Shown here: positions 8,812 through 17,420 of the stretch, in pieces
Layout of the letters: each line of letters begins with the position of its first letter
Position numbering within the stretch: position 1 is the first letter of the stretch
Source: Halomonas socia
GTDB taxonomy: Bacteria > Pseudomonadota > Gammaproteobacteria > Pseudomonadales > Halomonadaceae
DNA: 64,000 bases
Assembly: GCF_010977575.1 (NCBI RefSeq)
Contig: NZ_CP048812.1
Span: forward strand, 3,224,001 to 3,288,000
Direction of reading: 5' to 3'
The notes under the pieces: generated by a model
The model's database searches: none
Told to the model about the DNA's origin: nothing
What the model saw: the letters and a program-made list of their open reading frames with translations, nothing else
Program-made: the position numbers and the translations under genes

Positions 8812-10203
8812 ATGACCGCCTGGAGCAAGCTACTCGTCGCCACCACGCGGCTAATCGACCTGCACGACAGCGGCCACGAGCCCGGCTCGCCGTTCGTGCA
8901 GGTCAGCCAGGAGAGCCGCCGCGGACTGCGCGACGGCTACTGGCTGGACCTCGGTTGCCTGCTGCTCGACTACCTGCTCGATGTCGACTTTGCCACTAAC
9001 AGCGCCTTCGTCTCGCAGAGCCGCTGCCTGGCGCAGCTGCGCGAGACCTACCCGGACCTGCCCCACGATGACCTGAGCTTCGTCATCAACCTGCTGGCCA
9101 CCCCCAGCGAGCTGCACTTTCGCCAACTCGGCGTCGAGGATAGCGCCGCGCGCGCCTCGCGCAGCACCAAGCGCACCGCGCTGATCGAGAAGCAGGGCCA
9201 GACCGGCCAGGTGCGGCTGACCGCCAGCGGCCGCCAGGCGGTGACCCTGGCCAGCCAGGTCGAGGACCTGCTGTACTCCGAATACGATGCCGCCAAGGTG
9301 CTGGCGGCGCTGGCCCGCGGCGATTTCGCCCGGGTGCCGGATATCACCAACCAGATCCTGCTGGCGATCCGCGGGCTGACCCAGGAGCTGCGCCGGGTGC
9401 GCGAGAACCCCACCCGCGAAGGCAAGCTGGCGGCACTGCTCGACAACCAGCGCCACTATCACAACGCGCTGTCCAGCATTCAGCGCACCCTGCTCGACGC
9501 CCGCGCCCAGCTCACCGCGCCGCGGCTGATGGAGCGCTTCGCCGAGTGGCGCGAGGCCGAGCAGGCGGCCAGCGGCGAGGAGTGGGACCTGCGCATGCTG
9601 TCCAGCGCCATCGGCCGGGTGCTGACCGCCATCGAAAACCTCTCGCGGCGTCTCGCCGAGCTGCTCGCCGATATCGCCGAGGGGCGCATCCAGTCGATGG
9701 GGGTGGTCGACTTCGCCGACCTGGCTCGCGGACTGCTCAATAGCGCCCCGGCGGCGGCACTGCAGCAGGCGCTAGTGGCGCGGCTGATGCCACTGCACGT
9801 GCAGGTGGCCGTGCCACGCATGGCGCCGCTGATCCCGCTGCTGGAAACGCGACGCGCCGAGACCAGCCACGCCGCCCTGGTGTTCGACGAGCAGCACGAT
9901 GCGGCCCCCGAGGATCCGCTGCTGGCGCGCTTCCTCGAGGCCCGTGGCCCGGCGCTGCGCCAGCGCATCCAGCGCGAGCCGCTGTCGTTGCCGGCGGCGC
10001 TGGCCGAGGGCTGGCACCGCTTCGAAGAGGGCGACTGCCTGGCCCAACTGCTCAACACCTTCGTCGATACCCAATTGCTCGATGACCGCCTGGCGGTGGG
10101 CATCGACGCCACGCCGTTCGAGCTGACCCTCGATGACGGCCGATGTGTCCGCGGCGCGGTGACACCGTCACTGCGCCTCTCCGATCAGGAAGATTCGCGA
10201 TGA
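8812..10203 (+). CDS. jetA: Wadjet/Mks kleisin subunit JetA (MksF-like)
   Basis: I identify this 463-residue protein as the kleisin subunit of a Wadjet/MksBEFG complex, mainly from locus order. In the family it bridges the JetC ATPase heads and takes part in recognising closed circular DNA. The sequence begins with a winged-helix-like region and continues as long, charged helices (about 180-400) rich in Arg and Glu, as expected for a MukF-type kleisin. An AGGGAAG stands before the ATG. Its stop overlaps the jetB start by 4 bp, and all four genes overlap in the same way. It could be called mksF. The family link is weaker from sequence alone than for JetC or JetD. Confidence 0.78.
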   Translation: MTAWSKLLVATTRLIDLHDSGHEPGSPFVQVSQESRRGLRDGYWLDLGCLLLDYLLDVDFATNSAFVSQSRCLAQLRETYPDLPHDDLSFVINLLATPSELHFRQLGVEDSAARASRSTKRTALIEKQGQTGQVRLTASGRQAVTLASQVEDLLYSEYDAAKVLAALARGDFARVPDITNQILLAIRGLTQELRRVRENPTREGKLAALLDNQRHYHNALSSIQRTLLDARAQLTAPRLMERFAEWREAEQAASGEEWDLRMLSSAIGRVLTAIENLSRRLAELLADIAEGRIQSMGVVDFADLARGLLNSAPAAALQQALVARLMPLHVQVAVPRMAPLIPLLETRRAETSHAALVFDEQHDAAPEDPLLARFLEARGPALRQRIQREPLSLPAALAEGWHRFEEGDCLAQLLNTFVDTQLLDDRLAVGIDATPFELTLDDGRCVRGAVTPSLRLSDQEDSR

Positions 10204-11024
10204 ACATGAGTGAAATGGGCGAAGTGGTCGCCTACCTGCTGCGCTACCGCAGCGCCGAACGCGCCCCGGGCAGCGGTCGCAAGCGCCGTGCCGCCCGTGA
10301 GGGGCAGCTCTCCGAGCGCGATGTCTGCGCGCTGATCGATGACGCCAGCGACCTCGAGCGCGAGGCCCTGCGCGACTTCCTGGCCGGCCAGGGGCTGCGC
10401 CTCAAGGCCTTCGAGTCCGGCGACTATCCGGGCATTGCACCGGGGTCGCGCTACTACGCGCTGCTGCCCGACCCGGACCTCGAGCAGCCGCCGCTGTATA
10501 CCCGCGAGCCGGTGTTCGAGGCCCTCAAGCTGCGCCAGGAGAGCCGCGCCGAGCTGGCCCAGTGGTACCTGCAGCTGTGGCTGCTGATGCATACCCTGCT
10601 CTATACCCGCTACAACCGCGCGCTGTCGGACGTCAGCCGCTACCAGGAGGCGACCTTCGCCAGCAACGAGCTGCTCGACCTGCTGCGCGAGCAGCTCGAG
10701 GCGCTGCGCAGCTTGGGCGAGGCGGCGCCGGAGGCCAGCCGCGCGCTGCTCGACGAGCGCGGCGAAGACCTCAACCGCCGGGTGCGCGCCTTCATCGACC
10801 TGCAGGCCCGTGCCGGGCTGCTCGAGTCGCCGCGGGAAACGCTGGCCGAGGAGGGCGGCGAGGCCGGCGGCGACATCTGGCAGCAGACGCTGCTGGGCGC
10901 CCTGGAGAGCGAGCAGATCGGCCTGCACCAGCTCGGCCACCTGCAGTCGCTGGCCGAAGGGCGCCTGGCCGACGAGGCGTCACCGGAAATGGCGTCAACC
11001 GCCCACCAGGAGGCCGACGCATGA
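10200..11024 (+). CDS. jetB: Wadjet/Mks KITE subunit JetB (MksE-like)
   Basis: This 274-residue protein sits where the KITE (MukE/MksE-type) subunit is encoded in Wadjet operons. Such subunits bind the kleisin and DNA as winged-helix dimers. The protein starts MNMSEMGEVVAYLLRYRS and has helical segments. Two stretches around residues 40-140 could form winged helices (for example RDFLAGQGLRLKAFESGDYPG and YALLPDPDLEQPPLY). The ATG at 10200 overlaps the jetA stop, and its own TGA overlaps the jetC ATG, so translation is coupled on both sides. The assignment rests on size, position and general fold signs, not on a motif I can quote. Confidence 0.74.
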   Translation: MNMSEMGEVVAYLLRYRSAERAPGSGRKRRAAREGQLSERDVCALIDDASDLEREALRDFLAGQGLRLKAFESGDYPGIAPGSRYYALLPDPDLEQPPLYTREPVFEALKLRQESRAELAQWYLQLWLLMHTLLYTRYNRALSDVSRYQEATFASNELLDLLREQLEALRSLGEAAPEASRALLDERGEDLNRRVRAFIDLQARAGLLESPRETLAEEGGEAGGDIWQQTLLGALESEQIGLHQLGHLQSLAEGRLADEASPEMASTAHQEADA

Positions 11025-14000
11025 GTGTGATCAACCGTATCGAGGTCGCCAACCTGCTCAACAAGCACGGCGACATCGCCTCGCCGTGGGACGCCAAGAT
11101 GCGCCACCTGCTGCTCGACCTGCGCGGCCAGTCCAGCGCCATCAGCATGGAGAACGGCTTCGGCAAGACCACCCTGGCCGAGGCACTGATCGGCCTGCTG
11201 TCGCGGGACCGCACGCTGATCTCGCGCACCCGCCGCAAGTGCTCGCCGTCGACGGTGGCCGGCCAGGGGCGAAGCTGGAGCCATCTGCGCGTCGAGTTTC
11301 GCTCGCGCAGTGGCGGCGAGCGCCAGGAGGACATGCTCGCCGCCGCCGGCGAAGAGGTCGCCGGCGAGACCTTCGTGTTCGGCTTCTATGGCTACAGCGA
11401 CGGCAGCGGCCTGTCGTTCTACCACTACCCCGGGCGGCTCGAGGACATTCCGGTTCACCACCTGACCGCTGACGGCATGCTGGCGCTGTACGCCAACAGC
11501 GACATCAAGACCGCCATGGCCCATCGCAACGTGCGCCTGACCCACAACCGCGAGGAGTGGCTGGACGCGGTGGGTGCCCACGTGTCGCGTCGCGAGCTGG
11601 CGCAACTGGCCGCCTTCCAGAAGGAGGGCGGCGCCGACAAGAGCCAGATCTTCAACGCCATCAAGCCGCGCGGCGGCGAGAAGGCCGACCAGGCGTTCTT
11701 CTTCGAGGTGCTGGCGCCGGAGATTCTCTCTGGCGCGACCCGCGGCGAGACCGACGAGAGCGAGGAACTGATCGAGGAGGTGATCCTCAACTCCGGCACC
11801 CATATCACCGAGCTGCGCCATCGCCTCGACGAAGCCGAGAGCGACCAGCGCCGCACCGCCGACAAGGTGGCCAACCTGGCGACGCTGAGTGCCGACGGCG
11901 CTGCGCTGCTCGAGGCCCGCGAGGCCCGTGAGCGCCTCGACGATGGGCTGGCCAGCCTCGAGCGCCTGCTCGGCGGCCAGGCCTTGGCCGGTCTGCCGGG
12001 GCTGCCTCGGCAGCCGTCCGGCGACGACGTTGATGCCGCGACCCTGGCCGGCTTGGCCTGGGCGGTGGGTGACACCGGTCGGCCGCGGGTCTCGACCTGG
12101 CTGCTGGCACGGCTCAGCGGCGCCAGCGAGCGCAGCGTGCGCCAGGCGCTTTCCGAGCGTGGCGCACGGGTCGATGCCCACCGTCGGTTGATTCACCTGC
12201 CCGGCGCCGAGTGGCTGAGCGCCCGCGACCTGGGCCACGTGACCTTTGCCGCTGCCCGCGACTGGCTGGCCGAGACGCTGAGTTTCAACGACGACAGCGC
12301 GCGCCACCGCGCCTTGGAGACGCTGGACAGTACGGCCGACGCCTTCGAAGCGCTGGACGGCAACCGCTTCCGCGAAGAGGTGATCGCCGACCGCACCTAT
12401 CTCGATGAGCTGGGCCAGGACCTCGACGGCCTCGAGCAGCGGCTCGAGGGCCTCGAGCATGATCGTGAGCGCCTCGAGGGGCAGCAGCGCGAGTTCGTCG
12501 ACAACCAGAGTTTCTATACCCAGGCGCTCGCCGACGGCCTGTTCAGCGAGGCCGAGCTGGAGGCGCCGGAGCACACCGCCGAGGCCAGCCGCCGCGAGGC
12601 CGAGGAGTCGCGCCGTGCCCTCAATGCGCATCTTGGCCGCAGCGGCGAACTCAAGCAGGTGGCCGCCTGGCACGCCGAGTTCCGCCAGCGTTACCCCCAT
12701 GAAGTGCCCGCCGAGCGCCTGGCCGAGAAGCGCGAGCGCGAGGCGCTGATCGAGGAGGCCCGCGATGCCGCTGAACAGCAGCGCCAGCCGCTGGTTGAGC
12801 AGTGTCGCGCGCTGCGCAACGAGGCTGCCACCCTGCGCGACGAGCAGCAGCGCCTGGCCGGTGAGCAGGGCCTGCTCAGCCAGGGGCAGGGGCCGTGGCA
12901 GGCCTTCGTCGAGGGCTGGCCGGAGGAGGAGCCGCGCGGCTTCTGGTCGCGGCGCAAGACCCAACTGGCCGAGCTCGAGACTCGCTGCCGCGAGGCCGAG
13001 CAGCGCCAGCAGGATGCCCGGCGCGAGCAGGCGCGGCTGGCACCGCTGGCCGAGGCCGCGCGGCGCTACGCCGAGCTGCACGGCGACGACGAGCCGGTGC
13101 ACTTGCGTAGCCGCCTGCGCGAGCAGGAGCGCGAGCTGGCCGATATCGAGCACCGCCTCGCCCAGCGCGAGGCCGAGCTGCGTGAGCTGCATCAGGCACG
13201 GCTGAGCTTCGCCGAACGCAGCGAGCTGGCCCCGGCGGACTGGCTGCGCGATGCCCAGCGCCGCTACCCGCGGCTACTCAGCGAGTCGGAGTCGCTGGAT
13301 AGCGCCATCACCGAGCGCCAGCGCTACCTGGAGAGTCTGAGCGGCGACCCGCTCGAGCGCCGCGCGGTAGAAGCCGAGGCCGAGCGCCTGCTGCAACGCG
13401 AGGAGATCGCCTGGCAGCCGCTGCACGAAGTGCTCAACGCCGCGCATTGGCCCGAAGCCCAGCGCCGCGAGTGGCTGGCGCAGGCCGCCGGGGTGCTGTT
13501 CGCGCCGGTGGTCGAGGGTGAATCCCATGCCGAAGACGTCGCCGGCCTGCTGGTCGACGCCGGCCTGGCGCTGCCGGTACTCGAAGCCGGGGCGCTGACG
13601 ACGCGGCTGGAGGCCGGTCGCTCGCCGCTTGGCGCGGTACAGGGCGTCGAGACGCTGGCGGTCAAGGCGGCCCTCGACCCGCGCTATCTGGACGAGCTGC
13701 GTCAGGCCACCGAGCGGCGCCTGGCCGCCGATCGCGAGCGCCAGGTGGCACTCGAGGTCGAATGCCGGCGTCTCGATCCCCACGGCGAGGCCTACGCACT
13801 GGCGGTACGTGCGCGCCAGGCCGACGAGGCCGGGGTGGTCGCGGCGCTGGAGGCACTGGGTGCCGAGCAAGCGACGCTTGCCGAGCGCCAGGTGGCGCTG
13901 GCACCGCGCCTCAGCGATGCCGCGCTGAGCTGCATCGACGACTACCAGCGCTACCTGGAAGCCGGCGGTGAACTGGCTCTGGAGGCCGCTGCCGAGGCGG

Positions 14001-15895
14001 CACTGGCTGCCGAGAGCGAACTGGCCGAGCAACGCCCGCAGCAGGTTGATGCGCAGCAGGCGCTGGCGCGCCACGGCGAGACCTGGCTGGCGGCGGAACA
14101 GTTTGCCAACGCCGGTGGCGTCGAGCGCCTCGAGTCACTGGAGGCGCGTCTCGACGCCCTGGCCGAGGACCAGGCCGAGATCGGCGTGCGGCTGCATGAC
14201 GCCGAGGCCCAGCGTGAGACCCTCGAGCGCCGACTCAGCGAGCTCGACGCCGAGCAGCGCGGGCTATTCGCCGACGGCGAACGCGACCGGCTGCGCGCCC
14301 TGGCCGAGTTCGAGGCCGAGGGCGGCGTGGCCTTTATCGAGACCGCCGCCGAGGTGCAGGAGCAGCTCGAGACGCAGCTGGCCACTGCCAACCGTCGCGC
14401 CGACTTTTCGTTCACGCGGATCCGCGCCTACCTCGATGTACGCGATGCCGGCGGCGGCGGGCAGAAACTCGAGCGCGAGATCGCTCGGGTCAAGCGCGAG
14501 CGCGGCGAGTGCCGTGAGCAGCTCAAGGCCAAGCGCGACGAGCGTGACAGCGTCAGCGAGCGGCTGGCCGTCCAGCGCCGGGCCATGGAGTGGGTCGACC
14601 AGCTCGCCCTGGCGTGGCTGGCGGTGGTCCGCGAGCTGCCCAGCGGCTGGGAGCAGCGGCTGGCGGAGGCCGAGCCGCAGCGCGCCTGGCCCCCCGACGA
14701 CCCCGACCAGGCGACGCGTCAGGCAGCGCTGGACGACTGGTGGCGGCTGGCAGGTGACGAGGCGGCGCTGCCCGATCCGGCGGCGCTGGAGGCCTGCCAG
14801 CAGACCCTGATCGACGCGCTCCACGCGCTCAACCTCGGTGAGCGGGCACGCAACCGCGAGCGCCAGGACAAAGCGGTGCGTGCCCTCGAGCGACGCCTGG
14901 CCGAGGCGCTGGAGGGGGCCGCCCAGAGTCGTGCCTTCAGCGACACCGAGCGCGCGCGGCTGGCAGCATTGAAAGGCGTCAGCGCAGCGGCCTTGGCCGA
15001 TCTGGCGGCGCTGCACGACCAGCTCGACGCCCAGCTCGGCGAGCATCGCCAGCGCGTCGAGCGGCTGCATGCCTCCCGCGAGCAGATCGAAGGCACCCTG
15101 GTCGAGCGGCTGAGTTCGATCATTGCCGACGCCGCCGGCAATCTGGATATCCTCAAGCGCGTGGCGCGCAGCCACGGTGAGGGCGGCGCCTATTTCGAGG
15201 TCAAGGCGTCGCTGATCGACGGCGAGCCGCTGCGCGAGCTGATCACCACCCTGCTGGCGGATATCGACGAGCACCAGTTGGCACAGAAGCGCCGCGCCGA
15301 GCGCGACGGTGGCATGCCCGACGGCGATGCGCGGCGCCGCGACGATGACCTGCTGTGCCAGATTCGCCGGCGCATCTACCGCGGGCTGTTCCACGAGGTG
15401 GCGATTCGCCTCAAGCACGACGCCATCCGCCCCCACGGGCGGCTGTTCTCGCTCAATGAGGACATGTCCGAGGGCCAGCGCGAGGCGGTCTCGCTGATGT
15501 GGCTGGTCAAGCTCTCGGAGTTCGCCATCGAGCGTGAGCTGCGCGAACTGCCTGGCCACCACAAGCGCCGCGCGCGCAACAGCCGCGAGAGCGTGATCCT
15601 GCTCGACGGCCTGTTCTCCAAGCTCTCCCACCGGCGCCTGATCCAGGACTCGCTGGAGTCGCTGCGCAATACCCGCGGGCGCTTCCAGATGATCGGCCTG
15701 ATCCACAACCCCAACTACGAGAATGATCCGGCGATCTTCCCCACCTACCTGGTGGGCAGCGTGATCGGCGGCGTTCAGGGCCAGGGCGGCCACGTGATGG
15801 TACGCGACGGCCGCAGCGTGGAACCCGAGCAGCTCGGTCGCAGCGTCGGCGAAGCCAGCCTGTTCGGCATCCATGTCAGCGAGCCAGCGCAGTGA
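11021..15895 (+). CDS. jetC: Wadjet/Mks SMC-like ATPase JetC (MksB-like)
   Basis: JetC is the SMC-type motor of the complex. The 1624-residue protein has an N-terminal Walker A, MENGFGKTTL (Gly48-Lys49). About 1,200 residues of coiled coil follow, broken near the middle by a hinge-like region (about 810-900, with GVLFAPVVEGESHAEDVAG). The C-terminal head has the ABC signature MSEGQ (1482-1486) and Walker B VILLDGLF (Asp1529). Two oddities: the residue after the Walker B Asp is Gly where Glu is usual, and the protein is longer than the roughly 1,100-residue JetC I know from E. coli. The ATG at 11021 overlaps the jetB stop. A cellular MukB is unlikely because a JetD gene follows. Confidence 0.86.
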   Translation: MSVINRIEVANLLNKHGDIASPWDAKMRHLLLDLRGQSSAISMENGFGKTTLAEALIGLLSRDRTLISRTRRKCSPSTVAGQGRSWSHLRVEFRSRSGGERQEDMLAAAGEEVAGETFVFGFYGYSDGSGLSFYHYPGRLEDIPVHHLTADGMLALYANSDIKTAMAHRNVRLTHNREEWLDAVGAHVSRRELAQLAAFQKEGGADKSQIFNAIKPRGGEKADQAFFFEVLAPEILSGATRGETDESEELIEEVILNSGTHITELRHRLDEAESDQRRTADKVANLATLSADGAALLEAREARERLDDGLASLERLLGGQALAGLPGLPRQPSGDDVDAATLAGLAWAVGDTGRPRVSTWLLARLSGASERSVRQALSERGARVDAHRRLIHLPGAEWLSARDLGHVTFAAARDWLAETLSFNDDSARHRALETLDSTADAFEALDGNRFREEVIADRTYLDELGQDLDGLEQRLEGLEHDRERLEGQQREFVDNQSFYTQALADGLFSEAELEAPEHTAEASRREAEESRRALNAHLGRSGELKQVAAWHAEFRQRYPHEVPAERLAEKREREALIEEARDAAEQQRQPLVEQCRALRNEAATLRDEQQRLAGEQGLLSQGQGPWQAFVEGWPEEEPRGFWSRRKTQLAELETRCREAEQRQQDARREQARLAPLAEAARRYAELHGDDEPVHLRSRLREQERELADIEHRLAQREAELRELHQARLSFAERSELAPADWLRDAQRRYPRLLSESESLDSAITERQRYLESLSGDPLERRAVEAEAERLLQREEIAWQPLHEVLNAAHWPEAQRREWLAQAAGVLFAPVVEGESHAEDVAGLLVDAGLALPVLEAGALTTRLEAGRSPLGAVQGVETLAVKAALDPRYLDELRQATERRLAADRERQVALEVECRRLDPHGEAYALAVRARQADEAGVVAALEALGAEQATLAERQVALAPRLSDAALSCIDDYQRYLEAGGELALEAAAEAALAAESELAEQRPQQVDAQQALARHGETWLAAEQFANAGGVERLESLEARLDALAEDQAEIGVRLHDAEAQRETLERRLSELDAEQRGLFADGERDRLRALAEFEAEGGVAFIETAAEVQEQLETQLATANRRADFSFTRIRAYLDVRDAGGGGQKLEREIARVKRERGECREQLKAKRDERDSVSERLAVQRRAMEWVDQLALAWLAVVRELPSGWEQRLAEAEPQRAWPPDDPDQATRQAALDDWWRLAGDEAALPDPAALEACQQTLIDALHALNLGERARNRERQDKAVRALERRLAEALEGAAQSRAFSDTERARLAALKGVSAAALADLAALHDQLDAQLGEHRQRVERLHASREQIEGTLVERLSSIIADAAGNLDILKRVARSHGEGGAYFEVKASLIDGEPLRELITTLLADIDEHQLAQKRRAERDGGMPDGDARRRDDDLLCQIRRRIYRGLFHEVAIRLKHDAIRPHGRLFSLNEDMSEGQREAVSLMWLVKLSEFAIERELRELPGHHKRRARNSRESVILLDGLFSKLSHRRLIQDSLESLRNTRGRFQMIGLIHNPNYENDPAIFPTYLVGSVIGGVQGQGGHVMVRDGRSVEPEQLGRSVGEASLFGIHVSEPAQ

Positions 15896-17019
15896 CCGGA
15901 GTCGGCCAGGGCCAGCCGCCGGGACTGAGTGAGCCAGCGCGCAGGGTGCTGGCGGAACTCGAGTCCCAGTGGTGTCAGCATTTCCTCAAAGGGCGGCATC
16001 GACGCTGGCAGGTCCGGCCGCTGGTGACGCGTATCGTGGCGTTGGGCATCTGCGCCACACAGCTCGAGGCGCGTCAGTGCCTCGAAGAACTGGATCGTGC
16101 CGAAATGCTGGAGGTAGCGCAGGGGGTCAGTCTTTCGCCGCTGCTCCAGCTCAACCCGCGCATCGGCCTAGCGGAGCAGCGCTGCGTGCAGCTTGCCGAG
16201 TCGCTGCCGGTGGCGAACCCCGATCTGGCCTTGACGCCTCAGCAGACGGCCTGCTGGAATCGTGCCCTGGCAGGGGGCTTGGATGGCTGGTCGCTGGTCG
16301 ATCAGCATCGTCTGGTGGCAGGGTTGCGAGCGCTCTCCAGGGCACTGCCCGAAGGCTATCGCCTCAGTCGTTACGCGGCCAGTGCGCGCTATCTCCTTGC
16401 TAGCAGCAAGCTCTTGGATCGCCTGCCCAATGACCTGCTGCATGCATTTGACATCGAACCTAAGCTGTTCTGCCAGCCGGATGCCTGGCTGTTGGCGAGC
16501 ATGCCCAAGGCGCCAGACAGCGTGTTGCTGATTGAGAACCCTCAGAGCTACATGCAGGCCATGCGAGTCGGATTGGACCGACGAATAGCCTTGATATGCA
16601 GCTTTGGCTATGGGCTCTCGCTGGGGGAAGCTTTGGCTGGCGTCGAGCGGGTGAGGCTGGTAGGGGAGTGCGAGCTACCGCTGACACTCAGTGAGTTGCT
16701 TGCCTTGCCCCATCTGACGTATTGGGGTGATCTAGACCCCGAAGGCTTGCGGATATTCCGACGTTTGGCAGGCCGCCTGCCGCACTTGAGAATGTCGGCG
16801 CTTTACGCGCCTATGATCGATACCCTCGAGCGGTCTGGCGGTCATCCCCTGCATAAGGTCACCGGCAAGGCGGGCCAGTCGGCCGGCGTTGGCTGGGCGC
16901 GAGGCGTGGACCAGGAGTGTCTGGATGACGCCACGTTGCAGACGCTGGCAGGAGTCCCCCTCGATAGCCAACGGCAACGCCGCTGGCTCGGGTATATCGA
17001 ACCGTCGGGAGGTACATGA
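15892..17019 (+). CDS. jetD: Wadjet TOPRIM-type nuclease subunit JetD (DUF2220)
   Basis: JetD is the effector nuclease that cleaves plasmid DNA held by JetABC in known Wadjet systems. The 375-residue protein has an N-terminal helical part (about 1-180) and a C-terminal TOPRIM-like DUF2220 domain. The catalytic acids are visible as Glu215 in LLIENPQSY and as Asp280 and Asp282 in YWGDLDPEGLRIF. The start is GTG at 15892, overlapping the jetC stop by 4 bp. The second half (about 16380-16750) looks less GC-biased than jetA-C, which may reflect separate ancestry. Its presence is the main evidence that the locus is a defence system and not a housekeeping condensin. Confidence 0.88.
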   Translation: MTGVGQGQPPGLSEPARRVLAELESQWCQHFLKGRHRRWQVRPLVTRIVALGICATQLEARQCLEELDRAEMLEVAQGVSLSPLLQLNPRIGLAEQRCVQLAESLPVANPDLALTPQQTACWNRALAGGLDGWSLVDQHRLVAGLRALSRALPEGYRLSRYAASARYLLASSKLLDRLPNDLLHAFDIEPKLFCQPDAWLLASMPKAPDSVLLIENPQSYMQAMRVGLDRRIALICSFGYGLSLGEALAGVERVRLVGECELPLTLSELLALPHLTYWGDLDPEGLRIFRRLAGRLPHLRMSALYAPMIDTLERSGGHPLHKVTGKAGQSAGVGWARGVDQECLDDATLQTLAGVPLDSQRQRRWLGYIEPSGGT

Positions 17020-17411
17020 TGGCGATCTACGGCGTTGGCGACAGCACCTTGCAGGCGCTGGGCGACGAGGCGGCGGTGGCCGCACTCGTCGAGCGCTTCT
17101 ATGCGGCGATGCAGCGGTTGCCAGAGGCGCAGAGGATTCGTGCCATGCATCCCGCCGATCTCGGCGAGGCGCAAGACAAGCTAACTACCTTCCTGATCGG
17201 CTGGATGGGCGGCCCCAAGCGCTACCGCGAGCGCTTCGGGCCGATCAGCATCCCCGGGGCGCATCGCCACCTGGATATTGGCCCCGAGGAGCGCGATGCT
17301 TGGCTTCTATGCATGGCAACGGCGCTCGACGAGCAGGGCGTCGACGCCGAGCTCAAGACCTACCTGCTGGCCCAGCTGCGCCACCCGGCGGAGATGTGTC
17401 GACAGCACTGA
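17019..17411 (+). CDS. Group II truncated haemoglobin
   Basis: This 130-residue protein resembles group II truncated haemoglobins (YjbI/GlbO type), which bind haem and O2 or NO. Seen: the N-terminal GDEAAVAALVERFYAAM helix, the middle KLTTFLIGWMGGPKRYRERFG, and the proximal-His segment GAHRHLDIGPEERDAWLLCM with the conserved Trp. The ATG at 17016 overlaps the jetD stop; the second ATG at 17019 has better spacing from GGGAGG (6 nt) and is preferred here. The overlap couples it to the Wadjet operon, which is unusual. Whether it works with the defence system or is only a passenger is not known. Confidence 0.82.
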   Translation: MAIYGVGDSTLQALGDEAAVAALVERFYAAMQRLPEAQRIRAMHPADLGEAQDKLTTFLIGWMGGPKRYRERFGPISIPGAHRHLDIGPEERDAWLLCMATALDEQGVDAELKTYLLAQLRHPAEMCRQH

Positions 17412-17420
17412 AAGGGTGGG

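Noticed and set aside
10640-13192. An 850-codon open frame antisense to jetC
   Set aside because: It is a GC-rich shadow of a strongly supported SMC-like gene; its composition is Leu/Ala/Gly-rich with no family motif or ribosome binding site.
8812-15895. Reading jetABC as a housekeeping MukBEF condensin
   Set aside because: A DUF2220 nuclease gene follows with a 4-bp overlap, and no smtA/mukF-type neighbourhood is seen, so Wadjet/Mks is the better call.
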